Shown here: piece after piece, positions 27,298 to 36,483 of the stretch | Position numbering within the stretch: the first letter of the stretch is position 1 | Layout of the letters: each line of letters begins with the position of its first letter | NCBI GenBank assembly: GCA_029211145.1 | Contig: JARGEQ010000126.1 | Location: 1-64,000 of the forward strand | DNA from: Marinimicrococcus flavescens | Lineage (GTDB): Bacteria; Pseudomonadota; Alphaproteobacteria; Geminicoccales; Geminicoccaceae | Reading direction: 5' to 3' | Length of the DNA: 64,000 nucleotides | Position numbers and translations under genes: made by a program | The notes under the pieces: generated by a model | Seen by the model: the letters and a program-made list of their open reading frames with translations, nothing else | Told to the model about the DNA's origin: nothing | Database searches by the model: none

Positions 27298-28791
27298 ATG
27301 ACTTTCCCCGTCCATGCAAGCGCCGGCCGGCGCCGCCTGTCCCGGCTCGGCATGGCCTCGGCGCTGACGCTAGCCCTCGTGGGCGGCGCGCCGGCCTGGG
27401 CCCAGCCGGGCTCGGTGACCGAGCAGCTGCGCAGCCACGGGCCCACGGACTTCTCCTCCTCTTATGCCGAGCTGGTCGAGGCGGTCCTGCCGGCCGTCGT
27501 CAACGTCTCGGTCGAGCGCACCAAGCAGGTCGGCGGCCCCGGCGCCGGCCCCATGGCCGATCCCGAGATGCGCCGCTTCTTCGAGCGCTATTTCGGGCAG
27601 CCGCCGCAGCAGGCGCCGCGCGAGGAGCTGCTGCGCGGCGAGGGCTCGGGCTTCATCGTCTCGGCCGACGGCCTGATCGTCACCAACGCCCACGTGGTCG
27701 GCGGCGCCGACCGGATCACCGTGACCCTGCAGGACGGCACCACGCTGGAGGCGAGCCTCAAGGGGATCGACGAGAAGACCGATCTGGCGCTCATCGAGAT
27801 CAAGGCCGACAAGACCCTGCCCTTCGTCGAGTTCGGCGACAGCAGCAAGGTCAAGGTCGGCGACAAGGTGGTGGCCGTGGGCAACCCGTTCGGCCTCGGC
27901 GGCACCGTCACCGCCGGCATCGTCTCGGCCACCGGGCGCGAGCTCGGCAGCGGCCCCTACGACGACTTCATCCAGGTGGACGCGCCGATCAACCGCGGCA
28001 ATTCCGGCGGCCCCACCTTCAACCTCGACGGCCAGGTGGTGGGGGTCAACAGCATGATCTTCTCGCCCTCGGGCGGCAGCGTGGGCATCGGCTTCGCGAT
28101 CTCGGCCAATCTCGCCCAGTCGATCGTCGACGACCTCAAGGACGACGGCGAGGTCCGGCGCGGCTGGCTCGGCGTGAGCATCCAGGAGGTGACGCCCGAC
28201 ATCGCCGAGGGGCTGGGCCTCGAGGAGGCGGCAGGCGCGCTGATCAGCAAGGTCGAGCCGGGCAGCCCGGCGGACAAGGCAGGCCTCGCGAGCGGCCAGG
28301 TCATTCTCGACTTCGCCGGCACGAAGATCGAGCGTCTCCGCCAGCTCACCCGTGCCGTGGCCGAGGCCGAGCCCGCCAAGCCGGCCGAGGTGACGGTGTG
28401 GGCGGACGGCGGACGCAAGACCGTCGAGGTCGAGGTCGGGACGATGAAGAAGGCCGAGCAGGTCGCGGCCGCCGAGGAGGCCGCCGAGCCGCAGAAGGCC
28501 CGGCTCGGCATTGCGCTTGCCGAGGTCACCCCCCAGATGCGCGCCCAGCTCGGCCTCGAGGGCGGACGCGGCGTGCTGGTCAGCGGGGTGCAGGCCGACA
28601 AGCCGGCGGCCGAGAAGGGTGTCCAGGCCGGCGACGTGATCCTGGCCATCGGCGGCAAGGACGTGACCAGCCCCGCCGAGGCCGCCTCCGCCATCAAGGA
28701 GGCGGAGGAGAACGGCAAGAAGGTGGCCCTCCTGCTGGTCTATCGCGACGGCGCGCAGATCTTCATGGCGGTTCCCTTCGCCCAGTCCTGA
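27298..28791 (+). CDS. Periplasmic HtrA/Deg-family serine protease
   Basis: A DegP/DegQ-type envelope protease and chaperone of 497 residues. The signal peptide spans about 1-35 (PAWA cut). The trypsin-like domain has His132 (TNAHVVGGAD), Asp162 (KTDLALIEI) and Ser236 (RGNSGGPT). Two PDZ domains follow (about 300-390 and 405-495), the second with RGVLVSGVQADKPA. A Q/P-rich loop near 100-110 corresponds to the LA loop. An upstream in-frame extension is non-coding in character, so ATG 27298 is chosen. A two-component system starts 120 nt downstream, an arrangement common for envelope-stress HtrA genes. Confidence 0.92.
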   Translation: MTFPVHASAGRRRLSRLGMASALTLALVGGAPAWAQPGSVTEQLRSHGPTDFSSSYAELVEAVLPAVVNVSVERTKQVGGPGAGPMADPEMRRFFERYFGQPPQQAPREELLRGEGSGFIVSADGLIVTNAHVVGGADRITVTLQDGTTLEASLKGIDEKTDLALIEIKADKTLPFVEFGDSSKVKVGDKVVAVGNPFGLGGTVTAGIVSATGRELGSGPYDDFIQVDAPINRGNSGGPTFNLDGQVVGVNSMIFSPSGGSVGIGFAISANLAQSIVDDLKDDGEVRRGWLGVSIQEVTPDIAEGLGLEEAAGALISKVEPGSPADKAGLASGQVILDFAGTKIERLRQLTRAVAEAEPAKPAEVTVWADGGRKTVEVEVGTMKKAEQVAAAEEAAEPQKARLGIALAEVTPQMRAQLGLEGGRGVLVSGVQADKPAAEKGVQAGDVILAIGGKDVTSPAEAASAIKEAEENGKKVALLLVYRDGAQIFMAVPFAQS

Positions 28792-28800
28792 GCGTTCCGA

Positions 28801-28831
28801 GGCAAGGGCCGCCGCTCATGCGGCCCTTGCC
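28801..28831 (+). terminator. Strong hairpin after HtrA gene
   Basis: A perfect 12-bp stem GGCAAGGGCCGC/GCGGCCCTTGCC with a 7-nt loop begins 9 nt after the protease stop codon. No T-run follows, so it may terminate weakly or protect the mRNA 3' end while allowing read-through to the two-component genes. Confidence 0.55.
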
Positions 28832-28913
28832 GCCCCCCGACAGGCTCCTGCATATGGAGGCGAGGATGGTCGAGGCGATGGCCTCCCGACATGACACCTC
28901 TCAGGCCTTTCAC

Positions 28914-29609
28914 ATGCGCATCCTGGTGATCGAGGACGACAAGGACGCCGCCGCCTACATGGCCAAGGGGCTGGGCGAGAGCGGCCATACCGCCGATCTC
29001 GCCCACCATGGCAAGGACGGCCTCCTGATGGCGGCGACCGAGCGTTACGACGCGCTGGTGGTCGACCGGATGCTGCCGGGCCTCGACGGGCTGAGCCTGG
29101 TCAAGACCCTGCGGGCGACCGGCAACGGCACGCCGGTCCTGTTCTTGAGCGCGCTCGGCGAGGTCGACGACCGGGTCAAGGGGCTGCGCGCCGGCGGCGA
29201 CGACTATCTCGTCAAGCCCTACGCCTTCTCCGAGCTACTGGCGCGGCTCGAGGCGCTGGTGCGGCGCAGCCTCGCCGAGACCGACGGCGGCCGCGAGACG
29301 GTGCTCCGCCATGCCGACCTGTCGATGGACCTGCTCTCGCGGCGGGTCGAGCGGGCCGGCGTCGAGATTGACCTGCAGCCGCGCGAGTTCAAGATCCTCG
29401 AGGTGCTGATGCGCCATGCCGGCCAGGTGATGACGCGCACCATGCTGCTCGAGAAGGTCTGGGACTACCGTTTCGATCCCCAGACCAACGTCATCGACGT
29501 CCATATCAGCCGGCTCCGGCAGAAGGTCGACCGTGGCTTCGACTACCCGCTCATCCACACGGTCCGCGGCGCCGGCTACAGCCTCCGCGCTGCGGACAAG
29601 GCTCCTTAG
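28914..29609 (+). CDS. OmpR/PhoB-type response regulator
   Basis: A 231-residue two-domain regulator. The receiver domain (1-115) has acidic pocket residues in EDDKD, phospho-acceptor Asp51 (VVDRMLPGLDG) and Lys in DDYLVKPYAF. The winged-helix DNA-binding domain (130-228) ends VIDVHISRLRQKVD and IHTVRGAGYSL. It is closest in style to the heavy-metal/PhoP-type group. In-frame starts upstream at 28866 and 28878 are possible; 28914 gives the normal MRILVIEDD N-terminus but has a poor RBS. It overlaps the start of the kinase gene. Confidence 0.9.
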   Translation: MRILVIEDDKDAAAYMAKGLGESGHTADLAHHGKDGLLMAATERYDALVVDRMLPGLDGLSLVKTLRATGNGTPVLFLSALGEVDDRVKGLRAGGDDYLVKPYAFSELLARLEALVRRSLAETDGGRETVLRHADLSMDLLSRRVERAGVEIDLQPREFKILEVLMRHAGQVMTRTMLLEKVWDYRFDPQTNVIDVHISRLRQKVDRGFDYPLIHTVRGAGYSLRAADKAP

Positions 29610-30981
29610 ATCCTCCACCTTCCGGCTGACGCTGGCCTACCTGCTGGTGTTCTCGGCCTCGGCGCTGGCGCTGCTCACCTTCGTCTTCGTCTCCAGCGTC
29701 AACTTCATGGAGCAGCAGACCACGGAGACCATCGAGGCCGAGGTCAAAGGCCTCATCGAGCAGGATTTCCTCTATGGCGTCGAGGCGGTCCGCGACACGG
29801 TGACGCTGCGCTCGCAGCACGATCCCGACCGCCGCAGCTTCTATCTCCTGGTGCGGCCCGACGGCCGGCCGGTGGCCGGCAACCTGGTGCGCTGGCCCGA
29901 GACCCCGCCTGAGGGGGACGGCAGCTACCGCCTCACCCTCCAGCTCGCCCACGACACCGACAGCACCGAGCGGCACCGCGTCATCGCGCGCCCGGTGGCG
30001 CTGCGCGACGGCTACCGGCTGCTCGTCGGCCGCGACATCGAGGACAAGCGGCGCACCGAGCATCTCCTGCGCAACGCCATCTTCCTCGGCGCCGGCATGA
30101 TGCTGCTGCTGGGCGTGGTCGGCGGCTTCGCCATGAGCCGCTGGACCACCAGCCGGCTCGAGCACATCAACCGCGCCACCGCCGCCGTCATGGCCGGCCA
30201 TCTCGGCCGCCGCGTCCAGCTCGACGGCGGCGGCGACGAGTTCGACGAGCTGGCCGCCAACCTCAACGCCATGCTGGAGCGGATCGAGCGGCTGGTAGCC
30301 GGCATGCGCGAGGTCACGGACAATGTGGCGCACGACCTGCGCACGCCGCTGACCCGCCTACGCTCGCGGATCGAGGTGGCGCTGCTCCACGGTCCGGGTC
30401 GCGAGGAGGCGCGCGAGCTGCTCGAGGCGACCATGCGCGACGCCGATGCGCTGATCGCCACCTTCAACGCGCTCCTCAACATCGCCCGGGCCGAATCCGG
30501 CGCCCAGCGCAGCGAATGGGAAAGGGTCGACCTGGCCGAGCTCGCCCGCGACGTCTTCGACCTCTACGAGCCGCTTGCCGAGGAGAAGGCGATCGAGCTG
30601 GCGATCGAGCCCGACGGGCCGGTCGAGGTGCTGGGCAACCGCCAGCTGCTGGCCCAGGCGATGGCCAACCTGGTCGACAATGCGGTGAAGTACACGCCGT
30701 CCGAGGGCCATGTCCGCATCGCCACCGGCAGCACCCCCGCCCCCTTCGTGACCGTCACCGACGACGGGCCGGGCATCCCCGAGGAGTCGCACGAGCGGGC
30801 CCTGCAGCGCTTCGTCCGCCTGCATGGCGAGCGCACGACGCCCGGCAACGGGCTGGGGCTGAGCCTGGTGCTGGCGGTGGCACGGCTGCACGACGCCACC
30901 CTGGAGCTCGCCGATGCCGGCCCCGGCCTCAAGGTGCGGCTGACGCTGCCGCCGCCGGTCCCCGGGGCCGATGCCGCATGA
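29533..30981 (+). CDS. Sensor histidine kinase
   Basis: The membrane kinase partner of the preceding regulator, up to 482 residues. Two transmembrane helices (about 31-55 and 182-202) flank a periplasmic sensor of about 125 residues. HAMP (about 203-255), HisKA with phospho-acceptor His267 (NVAHDLRTPLTRL), and HATPase with N-box LVDNAVKYTP, G1 DDGPGIPEE and G2 GNGLGLSLV follow. The frame opens at GTG 29533, inside the regulator gene and after an AAGG; CTG 29590 would give a shorter N-terminus. Proximity to the HtrA gene suggests envelope-stress sensing, which is inference. Confidence 0.9.
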   Translation: MASTTRSSTRSAAPATASALRTRLLRSSTFRLTLAYLLVFSASALALLTFVFVSSVNFMEQQTTETIEAEVKGLIEQDFLYGVEAVRDTVTLRSQHDPDRRSFYLLVRPDGRPVAGNLVRWPETPPEGDGSYRLTLQLAHDTDSTERHRVIARPVALRDGYRLLVGRDIEDKRRTEHLLRNAIFLGAGMMLLLGVVGGFAMSRWTTSRLEHINRATAAVMAGHLGRRVQLDGGGDEFDELAANLNAMLERIERLVAGMREVTDNVAHDLRTPLTRLRSRIEVALLHGPGREEARELLEATMRDADALIATFNALLNIARAESGAQRSEWERVDLAELARDVFDLYEPLAEEKAIELAIEPDGPVEVLGNRQLLAQAMANLVDNAVKYTPSEGHVRIATGSTPAPFVTVTDDGPGIPEESHERALQRFVRLHGERTTPGNGLGLSLVLAVARLHDATLELADAGPGLKVRLTLPPPVPGADAA

Positions 30982-31102
30982 GGCGCCAAAGCAGCGCATC
31001 GCGGTACCGTCCGCCGTTATTGTTGCCAGGACGTTAACGATTCGCCGCGGCCCTCCATGCTTCCTTGCTGCGGGCAAGGTCATGTCGTTGGAGGATCGAG
31101 GA

Positions 31103-31408
31103 ATGCTTCGGCCCGTGGAGAGGTTTGAGGTGCGCTGCGCGCCGCCCCCCGCCACCCACCGCGCCTCGCGACTGGTTCGGGTGCTGGTGGCCGGCATGCT
31201 GCCGGTGCTGGCCGTGGTGGGCGCGCTCACGACGCTGGCGGCAATCGACCGCGACTTCGACCGCACCGCCCGGCGCATCGCCGGCTACGTGCCCTACGAG
31301 GCGGCGGCGAGCCATGTGGCTGCCATGCTGGCCACGGTCAAGGGACCGTCGATGGCATCCGAGAGGGCCCCCGAGGCGGTCCCGGCGTCGCTCGGCCCCG
31401 CTCGCTGA
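31103..31408 (+). CDS. Small hypothetical protein with one membrane helix
   Basis: I do not recognise this 101-residue product. It has a Pro/Arg-rich N-terminus, one hydrophobic helix at about 24-48 (VRVLVAGMLPVLAVVGALTTL), and a short C-terminal segment. ATG 31103 follows GGAGGATCGAGGA, a good ribosome site. It lies 120 nt after the histidine kinase and converges on another small membrane gene. Coding status rests on the RBS and the membrane helix only. Confidence 0.5.
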   Translation: MLRPVERFEVRCAPPPATHRASRLVRVLVAGMLPVLAVVGALTTLAAIDRDFDRTARRIAGYVPYEAAASHVAAMLATVKGPSMASERAPEAVPASLGPAR

Positions 31409-31417
31409 GCGGCGGGT

Positions 31418-31753
31418 CTATTCCGGGAAGGAGCAGGCCATGGCCATGACCTCCTGTGCCATGCCGCGGTCGGCAGCGGAAATCGACAGGGCCGCCACCG
31501 CAGCGGCCAGCGCCAGGGCGCAGGCGAGGCCCACGACCCCGTCGCTCAGCATCGGCTGCGAACCGAGGTCGGCCGGGGTTATCCTCATCCGGCTTCCGTC
31601 GGGTAGCCGGATGATGCATTGCGGCTCCCGGTCGTGCTCGACGATATGAACGAGCTCGATCGGAACGTTGGTGCCGCGCAGGACAAACCGTCGCGGCCAG
31701 CGGCGGGCGAGCGCCTTCCACCCAGCCCTCATGGTGCGGAGCGGATCGTTCAT
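31418..31753 (-). CDS. Small hypothetical protein, soluble N-terminus and one membrane helix
   Basis: Not recognised. The 111-residue product has a basic N-terminus, a compact segment at 25-65 with VPIELVHIVEHDREP and CIIRLPDGSRMRITPADL that looks like a folded beta-rich unit, and a hydrophobic helix at about 71-91. The ATG at 31753 follows GGAG. The upstream region is the most AT-rich in the window. The stop is 9 nt from that of the convergent small gene at 31103. Confidence 0.55.
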   Translation of the reverse strand: MNDPLRTMRAGWKALARRWPRRFVLRGTNVPIELVHIVEHDREPQCIIRLPDGSRMRITPADLGSQPMLSDGVVGLACALALAAAVAALSISAADRGMAQEVMAMACSFPE

Positions 31754-31775
31754 TCTCGTTCTCCGATCCTGCTGT

Positions 31776-31840
31776 CGATCTTCCTATAGAACGTTTAGAG
31801 CGGATAATACAACCAAAAGTTACCTTTCGCGCGTTTTCGG
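31776..31840. promoter_or_regulatory. AT-rich divergent promoter region
   Basis: A local AT-rich stretch stands out in very GC-rich DNA between the small leftward gene and the peptide-binding protein gene. On the minus strand TTGTAT and TATAGG lie 18 nt apart and could serve the small gene. On the plus strand GGATAATAC resembles a -10 element. No transcript data, so candidate only. Confidence 0.35.
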
Positions 31841-31988
31841 CGTGACCTCCGCATGTGACGCGCCCCCATCTCGCGACCGCTTGCGGAGCCGGGCGGGCTG
31901 GTGTTGATATGCGCCCGGCCGAGGCCCCCATGCAGGGAATGCAATGCTGGGCATGTTTCAAGCGGTTTGGCACGCGAGGGAGAATGGG

Positions 31989-33590
31989 ATGACTGGACGT
32001 CTTGCCACTGCGCTGCTGACGGGCGCTGCGATAACGGTACTCGCCGGCGGCGCCCAGGCGGAGACGCTGACCATCGGTACGGCTGCCGAGCCGAGCGCCC
32101 TGGATCCGCATTTCCACAATCTTGGGCCCAACAACGAGACCCGGCGCCACATCTTCCAGAGCCTCGTCGACACCGATGCGGCCCAGCGCCTCGAGCCCGG
32201 CCTCGCCGAGAGCTGGAAGGCGGTCGACGACACGACCTGGGAGTTCAAGCTCCGCAAGGGCGTGAAGTGGACCGACGGCAAGGACTTCACGGCGCAGGAC
32301 GTGATCTGGACCCTGTGCCGGATCCCCAACGTCAAGGACAGCCCGTCCTCGTTCACGATCTACACCAAGGCGGTGGCCGACGCGCAGGCGCCCGACCCGC
32401 ACACGCTGATCGTGAAGACCGACAGCCCCTATCCGCTGGTGCCCACCGAGTTCTCGACCTGGGGCGTGATCCAGGCGCCCGAGGACGCCCAGGACCTGAA
32501 GTTCAAGAAGGACGGCTGCGAGTACGCCGGCGAGTGGCCCAAGACCGAGGACTTCAACGCCGGCAAGCAGGTCGGCACCGGCCCCTTCAAGCTCGAGCGC
32601 TACACCAAGGGCGACCGCATCGTCCTGTCCCGCAACGAGACCTACTGGGGCGAGCAGCCGGCCTGGGACGAGGTCGTGTTCCGGCCGATCACGAGCCCGG
32701 CGCCGCGCGTGGCGGCCCTGCTCTCGGGTGACGTCGACATGATCGACAGCCCGCCGATCCAGGACCTCGAGCGGCTCAGGAGCGACGCCTCGATCGAGGT
32801 GGCCCAGGGTCTCTCGAACCGCGTCATCTACCTGCACATGGACCAGCACGACGAGACCCCGGGCGTGAAGGGGACCGACGGCAAGAACCCGATGCAGGAC
32901 AAGCGGGTCCGCGAGGCGCTCTCCAAGGCGATCAACCGCGAGGCCATCGTCGAGCGCATCATGGGCGGCGTCGCCGAGCCTGCGGCCCAGCTCCTGCCCG
33001 AGAGCATGTTCGGCAGCGACCCCGAGCTGAAGGTCACCGCCTACGATCCCGAGGGTGCGAAGAAGCTGCTGGCCGAGGCCGGCTATCCGGACGGCTTCGA
33101 GCTGGTCATCGGCACCCCCAACGACCGCTACATGAACGACGAGAAGGTGGCCCAGGCGGTCGCCCAGTTCTTCACGCGCGTCGGCATCAAGACCAGCATC
33201 GACGCCTCGACCGCGCCGGTCTTCTTCAAGCGCCGCAACGCCGTCGACTTCACCATGTACCTGGCCGGCTGGGGTGCTGCGACCGGCGAGATGTCCTCGC
33301 CGCTCAAGAGCCTGGCGGCGACGCCCGACAAGTCCCGCGGCTACGGCACCACCAATCCGGGCGAGTACTCGAACCCGGAGATGGACAAGCTGCTGACCGA
33401 GGCGCTCCAGACCGTCGACGACGAGAAGCGCGAGGAGCTGCTGCGGGCCGCCAGCCGTACGGTCATGAACGATTACGGCATCATCCCGCTGCACTACGAG
33501 GTGACGCCGTGGGCGTTCCGCAAGGGCCTCAGCTACGAGCCCCGCGCGGACCAGTACACGCTCGCCATGTACGTCAAGCCCGTCAACTAA
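31989..33590 (+). CDS. ABC transporter periplasmic peptide-binding protein (DppA/OppA family)
   Basis: The substrate-binding protein of the Dpp-type importer encoded downstream, 533 residues. A Sec signal peptide (about 1-24, AQA cut) is followed by an SBP family 5 domain; SALDPHFHNL, LAESWKAVDDTTWEFKLRKGVKW and RVREALSKAINREAIV are typical. ATG 31989 with GAGGGAGAATGGG fits the signal peptide start. First gene of a six-gene operon with two permeases, two ATPases and an amidohydrolase-like gene. Confidence 0.92.
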   Translation: MTGRLATALLTGAAITVLAGGAQAETLTIGTAAEPSALDPHFHNLGPNNETRRHIFQSLVDTDAAQRLEPGLAESWKAVDDTTWEFKLRKGVKWTDGKDFTAQDVIWTLCRIPNVKDSPSSFTIYTKAVADAQAPDPHTLIVKTDSPYPLVPTEFSTWGVIQAPEDAQDLKFKKDGCEYAGEWPKTEDFNAGKQVGTGPFKLERYTKGDRIVLSRNETYWGEQPAWDEVVFRPITSPAPRVAALLSGDVDMIDSPPIQDLERLRSDASIEVAQGLSNRVIYLHMDQHDETPGVKGTDGKNPMQDKRVREALSKAINREAIVERIMGGVAEPAAQLLPESMFGSDPELKVTAYDPEGAKKLLAEAGYPDGFELVIGTPNDRYMNDEKVAQAVAQFFTRVGIKTSIDASTAPVFFKRRNAVDFTMYLAGWGAATGEMSSPLKSLAATPDKSRGYGTTNPGEYSNPEMDKLLTEALQTVDDEKREELLRAASRTVMNDYGIIPLHYEVTPWAFRKGLSYEPRADQYTLAMYVKPVN

Positions 33591-33597
33591 GCCTCGC

Positions 33598-33626
33598 GCG
33601 GGAGGCGGCCCGGCGCCGCCTCCCGC
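33598..33626 (+). promoter_or_regulatory. Perfect stem-loop between binding protein and permease genes
   Basis: A 12-bp perfect stem GCGGGAGGCGGC/GCCGCCTCCCGC with 5-nt loop CCGGC starts 8 nt after the binding-protein stop codon and 13 nt before the permease start. Such structures often stabilise the upstream part of an ABC operon mRNA so that binding protein exceeds permease; that role is inferred. Confidence 0.6.
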
Positions 33627-33638
33627 CCTGGATCGCCC

Positions 33639-34616
33639 GTGCTCGTCTATCTCATCCGACGCCTCGGACAGGCCATGCTCACGCTCTTCGTGATGGCCGT
33701 CCTCGTCTTCATCGGCATCTATGCGGTCGGCAACCCGATCGACGTGCTGATATCACCCGACGCCGACCAGGCGGAGATCGCTGCCGCCACGGCGCGGCTC
33801 GGCCTCGACCGGCCGCTGTGGGAGCAGTTCCTGACCTTCCTCGGCAATGCCGTGCAGGGCGACCTCGGCCGCAGCTTCGTGCACAACATGCCGGCCCTGG
33901 ATCTCATCCTCGACCGGCTGCCGGCCACGTTCGAGCTCGCCGTCTTCGCGATGCTGCTGGCCGTCTTCCTCGGCGTGCCGCTCGGCATGTGGGCCGGCCT
34001 GCATCCCGAGAAGCTGTCCGGCCGGGCCATCATGACCGGCTCGATCTTCGGCTTCAGCCTGCCCAATTTCTGGCAGGGCATGATGCTCATCATGATCTTC
34101 GCGGTCATCCTCGGCTGGCTGCCGTCCGGCGGCCGCGGCGAGACCGTCGAGCTTTTGGGCTTTCGCGTCAGCTTTCTGACGCTCGATGGCCTTTCCCACA
34201 TGATCCTGCCGGCGCTCAACCTGGCGCTCTTCAAGACCTCGCTGGTGATCCGCCTGACCCGGGCCGGAACGCGCGAGGTGGCGCTCATGGACTATGTGAA
34301 GTTCGCCCGCGCCAAAGGCGTGAGCCCACGCCGCATCGTGCTCGTGCACATGCTCAAGAACATCCTCATCCCGGTCGTCACCGTGCTGGGCCTCGAGTTC
34401 GGCAGCGTCATCGCCTTTGCCGTGGTGACCGAGACCGTGTTCGCCTGGCCGGGGATGGGCAAGCTGCTGATCGACAGCATCGTGCTGCTCGACCGGCCCG
34501 TCGTCGTGGCCTATCTGATGCTCACCGTGTTCATCTTCATCCTCATCAACCTCGTGGTCGACGTCGCCTATTCGGCGCTCGATCCGCGGGTCCGGCTCGC
34601 GGACCGTCAGGGATGA
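33639..34616 (+). CDS. Peptide ABC transporter permease (DppB family)
   Basis: A 325-residue inner-membrane permease with about six helices. The N-terminal IRRLGQAMLTLFVMAVLVF helix, the GDLGRSF segment and the EAA-type loop (DYVKFARAKGVSPRRI) that contacts the ATPase are all visible. GTG at 33639 is the start. It overlaps the next permease gene by 4 nt (ATGA) and forms a heterodimer with it. Confidence 0.92.
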   Translation: MLVYLIRRLGQAMLTLFVMAVLVFIGIYAVGNPIDVLISPDADQAEIAAATARLGLDRPLWEQFLTFLGNAVQGDLGRSFVHNMPALDLILDRLPATFELAVFAMLLAVFLGVPLGMWAGLHPEKLSGRAIMTGSIFGFSLPNFWQGMMLIMIFAVILGWLPSGGRGETVELLGFRVSFLTLDGLSHMILPALNLALFKTSLVIRLTRAGTREVALMDYVKFARAKGVSPRRIVLVHMLKNILIPVVTVLGLEFGSVIAFAVVTETVFAWPGMGKLLIDSIVLLDRPVVVAYLMLTVFIFILINLVVDVAYSALDPRVRLADRQG

Positions 34617-35515
34617 GCGCCGCCAGCACCCCCCGGCGCCGCGCCGACAGCCCGGCCGCCCGCTTCGCCCGCGAGTTCGCCGAGAGCAAGCTCGCTCTGG
34701 TGGGCCTGCTCGGCTTCGTGGTGATCGTCCTGGCGGCGGTCTTCGCCCCGCTGATCACCCCGCAGAACCCCTACGATCTCGGCCAGCTCGACATCATGGA
34801 CGGGCGGCTGCCACCGGGCAGCGCCGGCGGCTGGGGCTTCACCTACTGGCTCGGCACTGACGACCAGGGCCGCGACATGCTCTCGGGCATCATCTACGGC
34901 CTGCGCACGTCCCTGGGCGTGGGCGCCATGAGCACCGTCGTGGCCCTGCTGGTGGGCAGCTCCGTGGGCCTGCTCGCCGCCTATTACGGCGGGCGCGTCG
35001 AATCGCTGGTGATGCGGGTGGTCGACCTGCAGCTGAGCTTTCCCGCCATCCTCGTGGCGCTGATCCTCCTGGCCGTGCTCGGCCGCGGCGTCGACAAGGT
35101 GGTGATCGCGCTGATCATCGTGCAGTGGGCCTACTATGCCCGGACGATCCGCGGCTCGGCCCTGGTCGAGCGGCAGAAGGAATATATCGAGGCGGCGCGC
35201 TGCCTGGCGCTGGGCGACCGGCGGGTGCTGTTCCGCCATCTCCTGCCCAACTGCCTGCCGCCGCTGATCGTCGTGGCGACGGTGCAGGTGGCGCACGCCA
35301 TCGCGCTCGAGGCCACCCTCTCCTTCCTCGGCGTGGGCGTGCCAGTGACCGAGCCTTCGCTCGGCCTGCTGATCGCCGAGGGCTACGGCTACCTGCTCTC
35401 AGGCGACTACTGGATCAGCGTCTATCCCGGCGTGGCGCTGCTGATCGCCATCGTCTGCATCAATCTGGTCGGGGACCAGCTCCGCGACGTCATGAATCCG
35501 AGGCTGCGCCGATGA
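34613..35515 (+). CDS. Peptide ABC transporter permease (DppC family)
   Basis: The second permease subunit, 300 residues. It has the N-terminal helix after a basic leader, YWLGTDDQGRDMLSGIIYG, typical of DppC/OppC, and the EAA loop EYIEAARCLALGDRRVLFRHLLPN. ATG 34613 overlaps the dppB-like stop and its own stop overlaps the next ATG, so translation of the transporter genes is coupled. Confidence 0.92.
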   Translation: MSAASTPRRRADSPAARFAREFAESKLALVGLLGFVVIVLAAVFAPLITPQNPYDLGQLDIMDGRLPPGSAGGWGFTYWLGTDDQGRDMLSGIIYGLRTSLGVGAMSTVVALLVGSSVGLLAAYYGGRVESLVMRVVDLQLSFPAILVALILLAVLGRGVDKVVIALIIVQWAYYARTIRGSALVERQKEYIEAARCLALGDRRVLFRHLLPNCLPPLIVVATVQVAHAIALEATLSFLGVGVPVTEPSLGLLIAEGYGYLLSGDYWISVYPGVALLIAIVCINLVGDQLRDVMNPRLRR

Positions 35516-36483
35516 GCGACACGGTCCTGTCCGTCGAGGGCCTCAAGACCTGGTTCTTCACCAAGGCAGGCACCCTCAAGGCCGTGGACGGGGTGAGCTT
35601 CAGCCTCGCCCGCGGCGAGATCCTCGGGCTCGTGGGCGAGAGCGGCTCGGGCAAGTCCATCACCGGCTTCTCGATCCTGGGCCTCGTCGACGCGCCCGGC
35701 CGCATCGTCGAGGGCTCGGTCCGCTTCAAGGGCGAGGAGCTCGTGGGGGCCGGCGAGGAGCGCCTCAGGGCGCTGCGCGGCCGGCGGATCGCCATGATCT
35801 TCCAGGACCCGATGATGACCCTCAATCCGGTCCTGCGCATCGACACGCAGATGATCGAGGCGATCCGGGCCCACGAGACGATCGACGAGCGCAAGGCCCG
35901 CGAGCGCTGCGTGGAGGCGCTGGCCAAGGTCGGCATCCCCTCGCCCGAGGAACGGCTCAAGAGCTACCCGCACCAGCTCTCCGGCGGCATGCGGCAGCGC
36001 GTGGCGATCGCCATCGCCCTGCTGCACAGCCCCGATCTCATCATCGCCGACGAGCCCACCACCGCCCTCGACGTCACCATCCAGGCGCAGATCCTCTTCG
36101 AGGTGCAAAAGCTCTGCGCCGAGACCGGCACGGCGTTGATCTGGGTGACCCACGACCTTGCCGTGGTCTCCGGCCTCGCCGACCGCATCGCGGTGATGTA
36201 TGCGGGCCGGATCGTCGAGCAGGGACCGGTCGGCGACGTCGTCCAGCGGCCGCTCCACCCCTATGCCCGCGGCCTGCTCGACAGCGTGCCCTCGGCCAAC
36301 GCCAGGGGCGAGCGCCTGCGCCAGATCCCCGGCATGGCGCCCTCGCTGGCCGCGCTGCCGCAGGGCTGCCCGTTCCGGCCGCGCTGCCCGCGCGCCGACG
36401 ATGTCTGCCTCGCCGAGCCGGCGGAGACCGAGATCCTGCCCGGCCGCACCGCCCGCTGCTTCCATCCTCTCGAGACGGCCTGA
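35512..36483 (+). CDS. Peptide ABC transporter ATP-binding protein (DppD family)
   Basis: A 323-residue ATPase: Walker [10 protein letters not shown]-loop [11 protein letters not shown], signature [11 protein letters not shown], Walker [13 protein letters not shown] and switch His in [11 protein letters not shown]. The C-terminal Cys-rich segment [14 protein letters not shown] is the oligopeptide-transporter C-terminal motif that holds an Fe-S cluster in some relatives. Overlaps both neighbours by 4 nt or less. Confidence 0.93.
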   Translation: MSDTVLSVEGLKTWFFTKAGTLKAVDGVSFSLARGEILGLVGESGSGKSITGFSILGLVDAPGRIVEGSVRFKGEELVGAGEERLRALRGRRIAMIFQDPMMTLNPVLRIDTQMIEAIRAHETIDERKARERCVEALAKVGIPSPEERLKSYPHQLSGGMRQRVAIAIALLHSPDLIIADEPTTALDVTIQAQILFEVQKLCAETGTALIWVTHDLAVVSGLADRIAVMYAGRIVEQGPVGDVVQRPLHPYARGLLDSVPSANARGERLRQIPGMAPSLAALPQGCPFRPRCPRADDVCLAEPAETEILPGRTARCFHPLETA

